64,000 bases of DNA from Gammaproteobacteria bacterium (GTDB lineage Bacteria > Pseudomonadota > Gammaproteobacteria > Legionellales > Legionellaceae): contig JAHZKF010000100.1 of the NCBI GenBank assembly GCA_022600575.1, positions 1 through 64,000 on the forward strand, in the 5' to 3' direction. Positions 27,395-36,173 of the stretch are shown in pieces (the first letter of the stretch is position 1; each line of letters begins with the position of its first letter). The notes beneath the pieces were generated by a model that saw only the letters and a program-made list of their open reading frames with translations, ran no database searches and was not told where the DNA came from. The translations under genes and the position numbers were made by a program.

Positions 27395-27501
27395 AATTTA
27401 GTCCTCTTTGATCAACATTCAAAATAAAAAATAAAAATTTAAAGCGAAGTATAGTATGCTTTGGCCAAAGGATGAAGCAGAAACAATTCTAGGAGAACAA
27501 T

Positions 27502-28731
27502 ATGACTTTAAGTGGTTTTGGAAATTATCACGCAACGGAAGCCACACCAGGCGCCCTACCTCCTAATCAAAACGCCCCTCAACATTGCTCTCATGATTTA
27601 TATGCAGAACAATTAAGTGGTAGTGCCTTTACTCAACCGAGACATCAAAACCTTTATAGCTGGCTTTATCGCACCAAACCCTCTGTCAATCAAAATGATT
27701 TTACGCCTTATACCAGTACACCACGACAGCCTTTTGCCGCAGCACAGCCCCCAAACCCTTTCCGTTGGTCACCTTTCCCAACCCCAAGTACCCCTCAAGA
27801 TTTTCTTGAAGGTCTATTCCATGTTGCCGGAAATCAAGGCCTTAATACTTATATCTATCGATGTACAACATCTATGAACAAAAAGTTTTTTAATAACCGT
27901 GATGGCGAACTTTTATTTGTCCCTTACCAAGGTGAATTGCTACTCAGAACCGAATTTGGTGCTTTAACAATTCGTCCCGGTTGGATTGCTGTCATTCCTC
28001 GGGGAGTTAACTTTACCGTTGAACTGCTCACCAACTGTGCTTGTGGTTATCTTTGCGAGAATGGTGGCGCACCTTTGACCCTACCCCAATTAGGCCCTAT
28101 TGGTGCTAACGGACTTGCAAACCCACGACACTTTCTTTATCCAACCGCACTAGTCGATGAAAGTTTAGAAGACGTTGATATTATTTGTAAATATCAGCAA
28201 AACTTGTGGATTTCAGAAAATAATCATACCCCGCTCAACGTGGTTGCATGGCACGGGAGATATGCACCTTATGCCTACGACTTATCTCTTTTCAATACCA
28301 TCAATACCGTCAGCTTTGACCATCCAGATCCGTCTATATTTACAGTCTTAACCTCTGAGAGTCAGACCCCTGGTGTGGCACATCTTGATTTTGTGATTTT
28401 TCCACCACGTTGGATGGTCGCAGAGCATACGTTTAGACCACCTTACTTTCATCGAAATTTTATGAGTGAATTGATGGGGCTTATCCAAGGAGAGTACGAT
28501 GCAAAACAAGAAGGATTTTCTGTAGGAGGTGTGAGCATCCACAATTGCATGGCACCCCATGGACCAGATGCAGAAACACACAAAATGGCAACAACCGAAG
28601 CTCTAGAACCTAAACGATACGAAGATACCTTAGCCTTTATGTTTGAATCTCACCTGCCTTGGCTTGTGACAACAGATGCGCTTGCTCACCCTCTACGTCA
28701 ACTTGATTATACGTCTTGCTGGAGCTTTTAG
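27502..28731 (+). CDS. hmgA: Homogentisate 1,2-dioxygenase
   Basis: Fe(II) ring-cleaving dioxygenase of tyrosine/phenylalanine breakdown, converting homogentisate to maleylacetoacetate. 409 residues, slightly shorter than typical. The start [16 protein letters not shown] and [14 protein letters not shown] is characteristic. Iron ligands are expected in [15 protein letters not shown] (His and Glu) and in [12 protein letters not shown] (His). AGGAG precedes the ATG by eight bases, and TATAGT at 27450-27455 may be the -10. No maiA/fahA genes follow. Loss of this enzyme in Legionella leads to melanin pigmentation. Its 3' end overlaps the convergent O-antigen ligase gene by 95 bp. Confidence 0.96.
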   Translation: MTLSGFGNYHATEATPGALPPNQNAPQHCSHDLYAEQLSGSAFTQPRHQNLYSWLYRTKPSVNQNDFTPYTSTPRQPFAAAQPPNPFRWSPFPTPSTPQDFLEGLFHVAGNQGLNTYIYRCTTSMNKKFFNNRDGELLFVPYQGELLLRTEFGALTIRPGWIAVIPRGVNFTVELLTNCACGYLCENGGAPLTLPQLGPIGANGLANPRHFLYPTALVDESLEDVDIICKYQQNLWISENNHTPLNVVAWHGRYAPYAYDLSLFNTINTVSFDHPDPSIFTVLTSESQTPGVAHLDFVIFPPRWMVAEHTFRPPYFHRNFMSELMGLIQGEYDAKQEGFSVGGVSIHNCMAPHGPDAETHKMATTEALEPKRYEDTLAFMFESHLPWLVTTDALAHPLRQLDYTSCWSF

Positions 28732-29890
28732 GTAAGGTAGCAAAACAAAGCGCAATAAATAAAAAGAAAAAGTAGCCTGTTCCTGAATAAAGTAATAATG
28801 AATCTGTCAGGCTACCTATTATAAAGGGTAATAAACTAGCAAATGCCATTGCCCGCACTTCAATAAGTTGGTAGCTCTCCCACAGTAAACTTCCTAAAAA
28901 AACAACAAATAAAAATAAACCCAACACACCATAGTCTGCAGCAATAAGCCAATATTGACTGTGTGGTTCCCAAACCGTTAATTGCTTCCAATCAGAAACC
29001 GGCGTATCACGCTCAAATAAATAACTAAAACCACCCGTACCATTACCAACCCATGAGTGATATTTAAATAAATCATAAGCATAAGCATGGAACTGTAATC
29101 GTAATCCAAGGGAGGTGTTTTTATGATTCTGATGGTATGAAGTCCAGTCCTCCTCAACTTGATGCACCAAAAACTGCATGGTCGGATTCACTTGATAGCT
29201 CACAAAAAAACAGAGTAAAAATCCACTGCCCCAAAGCATTGCTTTCTTCCACGAAAAACACTGAAAAAACCAAATCAGCATCACAACTGTATATGCCACA
29301 TAAGCCATACGGCCAGTACAAATAAACAGGACAGTATAACTTAATAAAAGCGTAAACAATCCATAAAGTGCTCGCTGTAAACCTTTTGTTTTTAAAGCAA
29401 AGAATGCTGTCAAATAAGCAGCAAAGGCAAGCATGTAACCTGTCATAATATGATTACGAAATAATTTTCCCGGATCTATGCCACCATAATGGATAAAACC
29501 CATTGCCTTGATGATTAACAAAACACTCGTAATCAACATAGCAAATAAAAACGCATGGGCGCCCGCGTTTCGAGCACGCTTATCCCGAAAACCAACCACA
29601 AAAAAGGGTAAATACAATAATTTCGTATATTTCTCAAGCACAGCCCATTTTGCATGCCATGTCGCAGGACTCCAAAAGCAGCCAAGCAAAGTCAAAACAA
29701 ATAAAGCCAAGGCCGAAAGCACCCAGGGGCATTTTAGAAGATGATGCAAATCAGCACGACAACCTGGATCTAACACTAAAAAAAACAGAGCTAAAGCAAC
29801 AAATACGCTTCTCGCCGTTGAACTAATCGGTAAAGCAAACAAAGACAATACAAGAAAAATAGAACCCCAGGAGGCAAACTTCGCCATCAT
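28637..29890 (-). CDS. O-antigen ligase family (WaaL/Wzy-C) membrane protein
   Basis: Polytopic inner-membrane protein of 417 residues with about 11-12 helices and the large periplasmic loop typical of WaaL/Wzy_C ligases. The loop (about residues 235-315) contains [15 protein letters not shown] and [15 protein letters not shown], the latter with the conserved ligase histidine. Such proteins join O-antigen to lipid A-core. The next gene, overlapping by 4 bp upstream, is a lipopolysaccharide-type glycosyltransferase, consistent with an LPS role. The hydrophilic C-terminal tail lies in the part overlapping hmgA. Confidence 0.87.
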   Translation of the reverse strand: MMAKFASWGSIFLVLSLFALPISSTARSVFVALALFFLVLDPGCRADLHHLLKCPWVLSALALFVLTLLGCFWSPATWHAKWAVLEKYTKLLYLPFFVVGFRDKRARNAGAHAFLFAMLITSVLLIIKAMGFIHYGGIDPGKLFRNHIMTGYMLAFAAYLTAFFALKTKGLQRALYGLFTLLLSYTVLFICTGRMAYVAYTVVMLIWFFQCFSWKKAMLWGSGFLLCFFVSYQVNPTMQFLVHQVEEDWTSYHQNHKNTSLGLRLQFHAYAYDLFKYHSWVGNGTGGFSYLFERDTPVSDWKQLTVWEPHSQYWLIAADYGVLGLFLFVVFLGSLLWESYQLIEVRAMAFASLLPFIIGSLTDSLLLYSGTGYFFFLFIALCFATLPKSSSKTYNQVDVEGEQAHLLSQAKAGEIQT

Positions 29891-30657
29891 TTATGTACTC
29901 CATCCACATCAAGCACAACTTTATCTTGATAAATTTGTTTAATGCCCCGAAAAAAACTACCTTGCGCATTTAAAATTGCAAGCATGAGCCCTGCCTTACC
30001 ATCTAAAAATCCTCGTTGAAACACATAACAACGCAAAAACATCCAAAGGGCTCCTGAAAAACTTCGTGTAAAACCTGAGTGACGTTTTTCATCTAAACGA
30101 ATTTTAGCAGAATAAGAGGAGTATTTATCCATTTTTTGAATGGCATGACTAATATCCAAAAACGAATCATGAAAAAGTGGCGCTTTAAGTTGTTGAATGC
30201 GTGTATTTTTAGGCAGTACAATTTTTTCATGCACCACATCATCACTGAATTTTGCCCCTTCACGCTTAAAAAAACGTGCGTGACGTGTTGGGCTAGATGA
30301 AAACCGAAGCGGTTTATCATAAAAACATAACCGTATCGGTACACGACAAGCGTCGACTTTATCTTCTTTCATAACCTGTAATAATTTTATTTTGAGCGCT
30401 TCATCAACCCATTCATCCGCGTCTAAATGAAGCACCCATTTCCCTGTTGCGTAGGACAAAGCGCGTTGTTTTTGAATACCATACCCTTGCCAATCTGTAT
30501 TTATAAAAACATTTTGAGTATACGTTTTAGCAATCTCAACCGTATTATCAGTGCTCCCTGAGTCAAGCACAATTATTTCATCTGCCCACTTAACCGAATC
30601 TAAACAACGTATGATTCGACGAGCTTCATTTTTTGTAATAATAATAACACTGAGCAT
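29887..30657 (-). CDS. Family 2 glycosyltransferase, LPS core (WaaE/KdtX type)
   Basis: GT-A fold glycosyltransferase, 256 residues, transferring a sugar from a nucleotide donor to the LPS core or another envelope glycan. Motifs: LSVIIITKNEARRIIRCLDSVKWADEIIVLDSGSTDNT (donor binding), then HLDADEWV carrying the DxD metal site. The C-terminal half contains HDSFLDISHAIQKMDKYSSYSA, common in WaaE-like members. Overlaps the ligase gene by 4 bp; the ligase starts as this one ends, so they form an operon. Confidence 0.9.
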   Translation of the reverse strand: MLSVIIITKNEARRIIRCLDSVKWADEIIVLDSGSTDNTVEIAKTYTQNVFINTDWQGYGIQKQRALSYATGKWVLHLDADEWVDEALKIKLLQVMKEDKVDACRVPIRLCFYDKPLRFSSSPTRHARFFKREGAKFSDDVVHEKIVLPKNTRIQQLKAPLFHDSFLDISHAIQKMDKYSSYSAKIRLDEKRHSGFTRSFSGALWMFLRCYVFQRGFLDGKAGLMLAILNAQGSFFRGIKQIYQDKVVLDVDGVHK

Positions 30658-30765
30658 AAATTTGTTAACACATCAATCGGTTGGTTATTCTAAGCAAAAT
30701 TAGATTAAGCTGATAAAAGATAAATATAACATTTTTAGTAATCATAGGGAAAAAAAACATAAAAA

Positions 30766-30790
30766 AATCCCGTGTTTAAAACACGGGATT
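30766..30790 (-). terminator. Rho-independent terminator of clpSA
   Basis: Perfect inverted repeat AATCCCGTG...CACGGGATT with a short loop and A/T runs on both sides, 28 bp after the clpA stop. The symmetric runs would allow action in both directions. Confidence 0.85.
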
Positions 30791-30817
30791 AAAAATATTC
30801 AAACGTCAATTAAAGCT

Positions 30818-33085
30818 TTAACACACCCCTTCTCGATAGTCAGAAGTATCAAAATTTAATTTATCATCTTTGAGTGTCAACAGAGCATGTCCACCCTTTG
30901 AAAGCTTTCCAAATAAGAGCTCCTCGGCAAGCGGTTGTTTCACCTCATCTTGAATCAAGCGCGCCATAGGACGTGCTCCCATGCTTTTATCGTAACCATT
31001 CTCAATGAGCCAGGTACGCGCGGCTTTATCAACCTTTAACGAGACGCCCTTTTGACTCAATTGCTCTTCGAGTTCCATAATAAATTTATCAACAATTAAA
31101 CCAATGGTATGTGTATCTAGCGTTGAGAAGTTAATAACGGCATCTAGACGATTTCTAAACTCTGGCGTAAATTGCCGCTTCAACACTTCTGTACCATCTA
31201 AATTATTATCTTGCTCTGAGAAGCCAATTGAATTACGACTCATTTCTTGAGCACCCACATTACTTGTCATCACTAAAATCACATGTCTAAAATCAACAGA
31301 CCGCCCATTTGTATCGGTCAGTGTACCGTGATCCATAATCTGTAACAGTAGATTAAATACATCTGGATGCGCTTTTTCAATTTCATCTAAAAGTAATACT
31401 GCATGTGGATGTTTATTTACTTCTTCTGTTAATAATCCACCTTGGTCATAGCCAACATATCCTGGAGGTGCACCAATGAGTCGTGACACCGTATGTTTCT
31501 CCATGTACTCAGACATGTCAAAGCGTAACAAATCAACCCCTAAAACATTCGCTAATTGCCGTGTTACCTCTGTTTTACCGACCCCTGTTGGACCCGTAAA
31601 CAAGAAGCTTCCAACCGGTTTCGTTTCTTCTCTAAGACCTGATCTTGCTAGGCAGACAGCTGATGATAGTGCCGTAATTGCTTCATCTTGCCCGTAAACC
31701 AGAAGTTTTAAATCACGCTCTAAGTGTCTTAAAACATCTTTATCGCGTGTGGAAATTTTTGTAACTGGGATGCGTGCAATTTTAGCAACCACTTCTTCAA
31801 CTTCTGTGACACTAATAATTTTTTTACGTTTTGATGCTGTTAATAAATTCTGATAAGCACCTGCTTCATCAACTACATCAATTGCTTTGTCTGGCAAGAA
31901 ACGCTCATGAATATGTTTTGATGATAACTCTGCTGCGGCACGCAGAGAAGGAACAGAGAACTTAACGCCATGATGCTCTTCAAGACGTCCTTTTAACCCT
32001 TTTAAAATATCAAAAGTTTCCTCAATGGTTGGTTCAACCACATCAATTTTTTGGAACCGTCTTGCAAGTGCGCGGTCTTTCTCAAAAATACCTCGATATT
32101 CTTGGTACGTAGTAGACCCCATACATTTAAGTTCACCATTAGCCAGTAACGGTTTAATTAAATTAGAAGCGTCCATGACCCCACCTGACGCGGCTCCCGC
32201 ACCAATAATCGTGTGAATTTCATCAATAAACAAAATACCACCATCTTGTTCACTGAGTTGTTTTAAGACTGATTTTAAACGTTTTTCAAAATCACCTCGA
32301 TATTTTGTCCCTGCAAGTAATGCGCCTAAATCTAGAGCATACACCACACAGTGCTGAATCGCTTCTGGCACTTCTTCATCGACAATCCGTCGTGCAAGGC
32401 CTTCTGCAATCGCCGTTTTCCCAACACCTGCTTCACCCACCAATAAAGGGTTATTTTTACGTCGACGACAGAGCACTTGAATACTACGCTGCAACTCTTC
32501 ATTCCGCCCAATCAGTGGATCAATTTTACCGGCTTTGGCGCGTTTGTTTAGATTTAAACAATAACTTTCTAGAGGGGACTCTTGAACTTCTCCCCCCATC
32601 ATTTCTTCATCAAACGCAGGATTCATGTTTTCATGGAAGCTCTGACGCTGCTGCTTTGATATACCATGAGAAATGTAATTAATCACATCTAAACGTGTGA
32701 TATTTTCTCGCCTTAAAAAGTAAACGGCTTGGCTTTCTTGTTCACTAAAAATGGCCGCTAATACATTAGCGCCACTGACTTCTGTTTTACCGGCAGATTG
32801 CACATGAAACACCGCTCGCTGCAACACCCGTTGAAATCCAAGGGTTGGTTGCGTTTCACGCTCTAGCTCCCCTTCAGGAATTTTAGGTGTTGTTTCATCG
32901 ATGAATTCGATTAAATCACGTCTTAATGTTTCAATATCAGTATCACAAGCTTGCAGCACATTACCTGCAGCTGGGTTGTCTAACAATGAAAGAAGCAGAT
33001 GTTCAACTGTCATAAACTCATGTCGTTTTTCTCGAGCCTCTTTAAAGGCAAGATTTAACGTGAACTCAAGCTCTTTATTTAACAT
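30818..33085 (-). CDS. clpA: ATP-dependent Clp protease ATP-binding subunit ClpA
   Basis: Hsp100 unfoldase that feeds substrates to ClpP; 755 residues, standard length. N-domain residues 1-145 bind ClpS. The first AAA+ module has [15 protein letters not shown] and [13 protein letters not shown]. The second has [15 protein letters not shown] and [14 protein letters not shown]. The NSIGFSEQ segment carries the IGF tripeptide expected to dock on ClpP. Directly downstream of clpS (31 bp), as in most gammaproteobacteria. A strong terminator follows. Confidence 0.98.
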   Translation of the reverse strand: MLNKELEFTLNLAFKEAREKRHEFMTVEHLLLSLLDNPAAGNVLQACDTDIETLRRDLIEFIDETTPKIPEGELERETQPTLGFQRVLQRAVFHVQSAGKTEVSGANVLAAIFSEQESQAVYFLRRENITRLDVINYISHGISKQQRQSFHENMNPAFDEEMMGGEVQESPLESYCLNLNKRAKAGKIDPLIGRNEELQRSIQVLCRRRKNNPLLVGEAGVGKTAIAEGLARRIVDEEVPEAIQHCVVYALDLGALLAGTKYRGDFEKRLKSVLKQLSEQDGGILFIDEIHTIIGAGAASGGVMDASNLIKPLLANGELKCMGSTTYQEYRGIFEKDRALARRFQKIDVVEPTIEETFDILKGLKGRLEEHHGVKFSVPSLRAAAELSSKHIHERFLPDKAIDVVDEAGAYQNLLTASKRKKIISVTEVEEVVAKIARIPVTKISTRDKDVLRHLERDLKLLVYGQDEAITALSSAVCLARSGLREETKPVGSFLFTGPTGVGKTEVTRQLANVLGVDLLRFDMSEYMEKHTVSRLIGAPPGYVGYDQGGLLTEEVNKHPHAVLLLDEIEKAHPDVFNLLLQIMDHGTLTDTNGRSVDFRHVILVMTSNVGAQEMSRNSIGFSEQDNNLDGTEVLKRQFTPEFRNRLDAVINFSTLDTHTIGLIVDKFIMELEEQLSQKGVSLKVDKAARTWLIENGYDKSMGARPMARLIQDEVKQPLAEELLFGKLSKGGHALLTLKDDKLNFDTSDYREGVC

Positions 33086-33116
33086 AATCTTTGCTCCTAT
33101 CTGGCTTAAGCCAAGT

Positions 33117-33440
33117 TCAAACAGCCTCCATCAAACACAACAATGGATACTCATTTAACTTGGCATACTCATTAACCAACCCCACAATGGTTTCGGCTAC
33201 ATCATGAGTAAACACACCGCAAACTGCGCGACCTTCTACATGTACTTGCATCATTACGCGTGTCGCTACATCTTCTGTTAAATGGAAAAAACGCTGTACA
33301 ACCTCAACTACAAATTCCATTGGCGTATAATCATCGTTATACAAAACCACTTGGTACTGCTTTGGTGTTTGTACTGCCAGTTCAACTGATGCCTCAGTAA
33401 CCATTTCCCCTTCAGTTTCTGTTGGCACCTGTCTTGGCAT
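33117..33440 (-). CDS. clpS: ClpS adaptor for N-end-rule degradation
   Basis: Adaptor delivering N-degron substrates to ClpA; 107 residues from the ATG at 33440 with AGGAG seven bases upstream. The core YQVVLYNDDYTPMEFVVEVVQRFF is diagnostic, and the later HVEGRAVCGVFTHDVAETIV completes the domain. The N-terminal tail is longer than the conserved core, as is usual. Confidence 0.97.
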   Translation of the reverse strand: MPRQVPTETEGEMVTEASVELAVQTPKQYQVVLYNDDYTPMEFVVEVVQRFFHLTEDVATRVMMQVHVEGRAVCGVFTHDVAETIVGLVNEYAKLNEYPLLCLMEAV

Positions 33441-33540
33441 AAACAAACTCCTGTTACTTTTTTTATAGTCTTTGAAAACAGATTTAGCCAGTAAATCAGT
33501 AAGAGAATTTCCGATTAAATGTGTAAGGAAAAAGAAAAAA

Positions 33541-33574
33541 GAAAAAAAGCCAAGGAAAATTGGGTCTCCTTAGC
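33541..33574 (-). terminator. Probable terminator downstream of the longer TALE-like gene
   Basis: On the minus strand, GCTAAGGA pairs with TCCTTGGC (one G-T) around a 10-base loop, followed by seven Ts, about 115 bp past the stop codon at 33691. The rest of the 33441-33690 gap is A+T-rich, with no ORF. Confidence 0.65.
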
Positions 33575-33690
33575 CTTTAACAACGTACACCATACAAAAA
33601 CTATTTCATATTAAATAGGTAAACATGCTATAAAAAAATAACTTTAACAGTGTTATTATTTCCTAATCTATATAATTTAAAGTGAATGAC

Positions 33691-35013
33691 CTAGCCACCC
33701 ATTCTTACATTGCGCTCTCTCGGCTGTTGCGTTCTATCAGTACAAACACCTTCTTCACCTGGCATACTGGGACTCGAAAAAATACTATAGTCAAGTACGG
33801 CACCACGTGCTGCATCAGCTTCCTTCGCTGCATCAGCTTCATCAAGGAGGGTGACTAATGTAGGAATGAGATCATCTTCTCCATCACCCCACACAGCCTC
33901 TTCATGATTGGAAGGAGCAATTGGGTTCATTTGACGAGGTAAGCTCGCCTCTATATTCGGCGTACCATCTAAAGGACTACTGGTGGCTTCAGATAAATCA
34001 CCAAAAATAGCAATATCATCTAAAAAATCGTCACCTCCAAAAGCGTCATAAAAGCTTCTTTTTTGATTTAACTTCCCGCCCCCCCCCGCTGCAGAAACTA
34101 TTTTTAAAATAGATTCACGTGAGTGTCCAGAAGAAAAAAGCATTTTACTGTGCTCAAGCACAGCCTCAAGATTCTTGGAACCTCCGCTATGCGAGACCAT
34201 ACGAACGAGGTCTTCTGAATTAAATTCAAGCGCCATTAAAGCAGCCTGATATCTCGCAACAGCCTCAAGATTCTTGCTTCCCCCATTATGCGAGACCATA
34301 CGAACGATTTGTTCTGAATTAAACCCAAGCGTCATTAAAGCAGCCTGATATCTCGCAACAACCTCAAGGTTCTTACTTCCCCCACCATGCGAGACCATAC
34401 GAACGATTTCTTCTGAACTAAATCCAAGCGTCATTAAAGCAGCCTGATGTGTCACAACAGCCTCAAGGTTCTTACCCCCCCCACCATGCGAAACCATGCG
34501 AATCACTTGCTCTGAATTAAGCCCAAGCTCCATTAAAGCAGCCTGATATCTCGCAACAGCCTCAAGATTTTTGCTTCCCCCAATATGTGAGACAATACGA
34601 ATCACTTGCTCTGAATTAAGCCCAAGCTCCATTAAAGCAGCCTGATGCGTCACAACAGCCTCAAGATTCTTGGAACCGCCAATATGTGAGACCATGCGAA
34701 CGAGGTCTTCTGAATTAAATCCAAGCGTCATTAAAGCAGTATGATATCTCGCAACAGTCTCAAGATTCTTGGACCCCCCAATATGTGATGCAATACGAAT
34801 AATTTGAGCACGTGTTAAGTGATGAGGCGCATCCATTAAAACAGGGTAACAAGCAAGAACTGTACGAACTGTATTAAAAGACGATTTTCGAATAATCAGT
34901 TTTTCAGCTTCTAACGCTGAAAAGCCTGCTTCTTGTAATGATGATTTTTCATCATTAAAACGCGTCTCTGATATACCATACTTGCTTAAGCGTGCTGTCA
35001 AATCTGAATGCAT
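33691..35013 (-). CDS. TALE-like DNA-binding repeat protein, seven full repeats
   Basis: 440 residues from the ATG at 35013; a GTG at 35022 is also in frame. Residues 1-30: helical start. Residues 31-65: degenerate repeat whose end VLMDAPHHLTRAQ matches, from memory, the Xanthomonas TALE repeat-0 boundary (ALTGAPLNLTPEQ). Residues 66-296: seven exact 33-residue repeats, each S11-H12-x13-G14-G15 with K17, L19, E20, V22, A28-L29. Residue pairs 12-13 are HI, HI, HI, HG, HG, HN, HS. A half repeat (HSRESILKIVSAAGG) follows, then a basic patch (KLNQKR) and a roughly 120-residue acidic tail with FGGDDFLDDIAIFGDL and GDGEDDLIPTLVTLLDEADAA. The family wraps DNA, one base per repeat. Host-directed regulation is inference. 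Two poly-G tracts lie in the gene. Confidence 0.93.
   Translation of the reverse strand: MHSDLTARLSKYGISETRFNDEKSSLQEAGFSALEAEKLIIRKSSFNTVRTVLACYPVLMDAPHHLTRAQIIRIASHIGGSKNLETVARYHTALMTLGFNSEDLVRMVSHIGGSKNLEAVVTHQAALMELGLNSEQVIRIVSHIGGSKNLEAVARYQAALMELGLNSEQVIRMVSHGGGGKNLEAVVTHQAALMTLGFSSEEIVRMVSHGGGSKNLEVVARYQAALMTLGFNSEQIVRMVSHNGGSKNLEAVARYQAALMALEFNSEDLVRMVSHSGGSKNLEAVLEHSKMLFSSGHSRESILKIVSAAGGGGKLNQKRSFYDAFGGDDFLDDIAIFGDLSEATSSPLDGTPNIEASLPRQMNPIAPSNHEEAVWGDGEDDLIPTLVTLLDEADAAKEADAARGAVLDYSIFSSPSMPGEEGVCTDRTQQPRERNVRMGG
34079..34087 (-). repeat. Homopolymeric G9 tract inside the TALE-like gene
   Basis: Nine consecutive Gs on the coding strand encode Gly residues between the half repeat and the basic/acidic tail. 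Gain or loss of one base would shift frame and remove the C-terminal region while leaving the repeat array intact. Confidence 0.8.
34126..34818 (-). repeat. Array of seven 99-bp TALE-like repeats
   Basis: Seven in-frame units of 99 bp with nearly invariant DNA around the codons for GGSKNLEAV. Differences concentrate on codon 13, codons 2-7 and the end of each unit. Repeat 4 carries G8 (34475-34482) where the others have GGAAG-type sequence. Confidence 0.93.
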
Positions 35014-35018
35014 TTCTA

Positions 35019-35049
35019 TCACTCAAAAAAAAATAAGAGTGACATTATA
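35019..35049 (-). promoter_or_regulatory. TATAAT -10 box and inverted repeat TCACTC-N12-GAGTGA before the longer TALE-like gene
   Basis: Minus strand: TATAAT at 35044-35049, then GTCACTC, a T-rich spacer, and GAGTGA ending six bases before the ATG at 35013. The right arm supplies the only Shine-Dalgarno-like GAG. The repeat would span the predicted transcription start and is therefore a candidate operator. The same arrangement precedes the shorter gene. Confidence 0.6.
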
Positions 35050-35113
35050 AAACAATTATGATTCAAATAGAATCTTTTTGTTTTTATTTAATTCATTTGT
35101 GAGGTTTTATCTC

Positions 35114-36037
35114 TCATCCGCCTGGTGCACTGTTGTTATATCTCGATGCTTGCACGCCATAAGCACAAGAACCTTCCTCAGCAGGCATAATGGGACTCGA
35201 AAAAATACTATGTTTAAATACGGCATATGCTACATCAGCTTCCTTCGCTGAATGCACTTCATCAAGGAGGGTGACTAATGTAGGAATAAGATCATCTTCC
35301 CCATCACTCCACACAGCCTCTTCATGATTGGAAGGAGGAACTGGGTTCATTTGACGAGGTAAGCTCGCCTCTATATTCGGCGTACCATCTAAAGGACTAC
35401 TGGTGGCTTCAGATAAATCACCAAAAATAGCAATATCCTCTAAAAAATCGTCACCTCCAAAAGCGTCACAAAAGCTTCGTTTTTGATTGTGTTTTTTTGA
35501 GCCCCCCGATGCAGAAACGATTTTTAAAATAGATTCACGTGAGTGTCCAGAAGAAAGAAGCATTTTACTGTGCTCAAGCACAGCCTCAAGATTCTTGCTT
35601 CCCCCATCATGTGAGACCATACGAATCACTTGCTCTAAACTAAATCCAAGCGTCATTAAAGCAGCCTGATATCTCGCAACAGCCTCAAGATTCTTGCTTC
35701 CCCCATTATGCGAGGCCATACAAATCACTTGCTCTAAACTAAATCCAAGCGTCATTAAAGCAGTCTGATATCTCGCAACAGCCTCAAGATTTTTGGAACC
35801 TCCGCTATGCGATGCGATACAAACAATTTGAGCACGTGTTAAGTGATGAGGTGCCTCTATTAAAACAGGGGAATAAGCAATAACTGCACGAACTGTATTA
35901 AAAGACGACTCTCGGATGATCAGTTTTTCAGCTTCTAACGCTGAAAAGCCTGCTTCTTGTAATGATGATTTTTCATCATTAAAACGCGTCTCTGATATAC
36001 CATACTTGCTTAAGCGTGCTGTCAAATCTGAATGCAT
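35114..36037 (-). CDS. TALE-like protein, three full repeats (short paralog)
   Basis: 307 residues from the ATG at 36037; a GTG at 36046 is in frame. The first 65 residues are nearly identical to the longer paralog, including the repeat-0-like segment ending APHHLTRAQ. Three 33-residue repeats follow with residue pairs HS, HN and HD, then a half repeat (IVSASGG), a stronger basic patch (KKHNQKR) and the same acidic tail (FGGDDFLEDIAIFGDL, GEDDLIPTLVTLLDE). The final 20 residues differ from the paralog. Xanthomonas TALEs need roughly six or more repeats to activate transcription, so this form may bind weakly, pair with the longer protein, or be a contracted allele. Tandem upstream neighbour of the longer gene with its own promoter. 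Confidence 0.9.
   Translation of the reverse strand: MHSDLTARLSKYGISETRFNDEKSSLQEAGFSALEAEKLIIRESSFNTVRAVIAYSPVLIEAPHHLTRAQIVCIASHSGGSKNLEAVARYQTALMTLGFSLEQVICMASHNGGSKNLEAVARYQAALMTLGFSLEQVIRMVSHDGGSKNLEAVLEHSKMLLSSGHSRESILKIVSASGGSKKHNQKRSFCDAFGGDDFLEDIAIFGDLSEATSSPLDGTPNIEASLPRQMNPVPPSNHEEAVWSDGEDDLIPTLVTLLDEVHSAKEADVAYAVFKHSIFSSPIMPAEEGSCAYGVQASRYNNSAPGG
35546..35842 (-). repeat. Array of three 99-bp TALE-like repeats
   Basis: Three 99-bp units. Repeats 2 and 3 both begin FSLEQVI, suggesting recent duplication or conversion. At the position matching the G9 tract of the paralog the coding strand here has only G6. Confidence 0.9.
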
Positions 36038-36042
36038 TTCTA

Positions 36043-36072
36043 TCACTCAAAAAAAATAAGAGTGACATTATA
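36043..36072 (-). promoter_or_regulatory. Duplicate TATAAT box and TCACTC-N11-GAGTGA inverted repeat
   Basis: Minus strand: TATAAT at 36067-36072, TCACTC and GAGTGA arms at 36060-36065 and 36043-36048, with the same distance to the ATG as in the longer paralog. The conserved stretch runs about 30 bp and ends just upstream of the -10, so it was retained through the gene duplication. Confidence 0.6.
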
Positions 36073-36137
36073 AAACATAAAAGCTTAAAAGAAAATCTTG
36101 TTGTCCTTTATTTAACCATACATGCAGAGCAATAAAT

Positions 36138-36166
36138 TTACCCCTGCGCATACTATACAGGGGCAA
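36138..36166 (-). terminator. Hairpin downstream of icd
   Basis: Minus strand TTGCCCCTG...CAGGGGTAA, a 9-bp stem with one G-T pair, followed by ATTTATT, 8 bp after the icd stop. The T-run is weak, but the hairpin separates icd from the TALE-like genes. Confidence 0.55.
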
Positions 36167-36173
36167 ATAAAGA

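Noticed and set aside
34126..35842. CRISPR array or VNTR satellite at the 99-bp repeats
   Set aside because: Units are contiguous, in frame and protein-coding, with no spacers.
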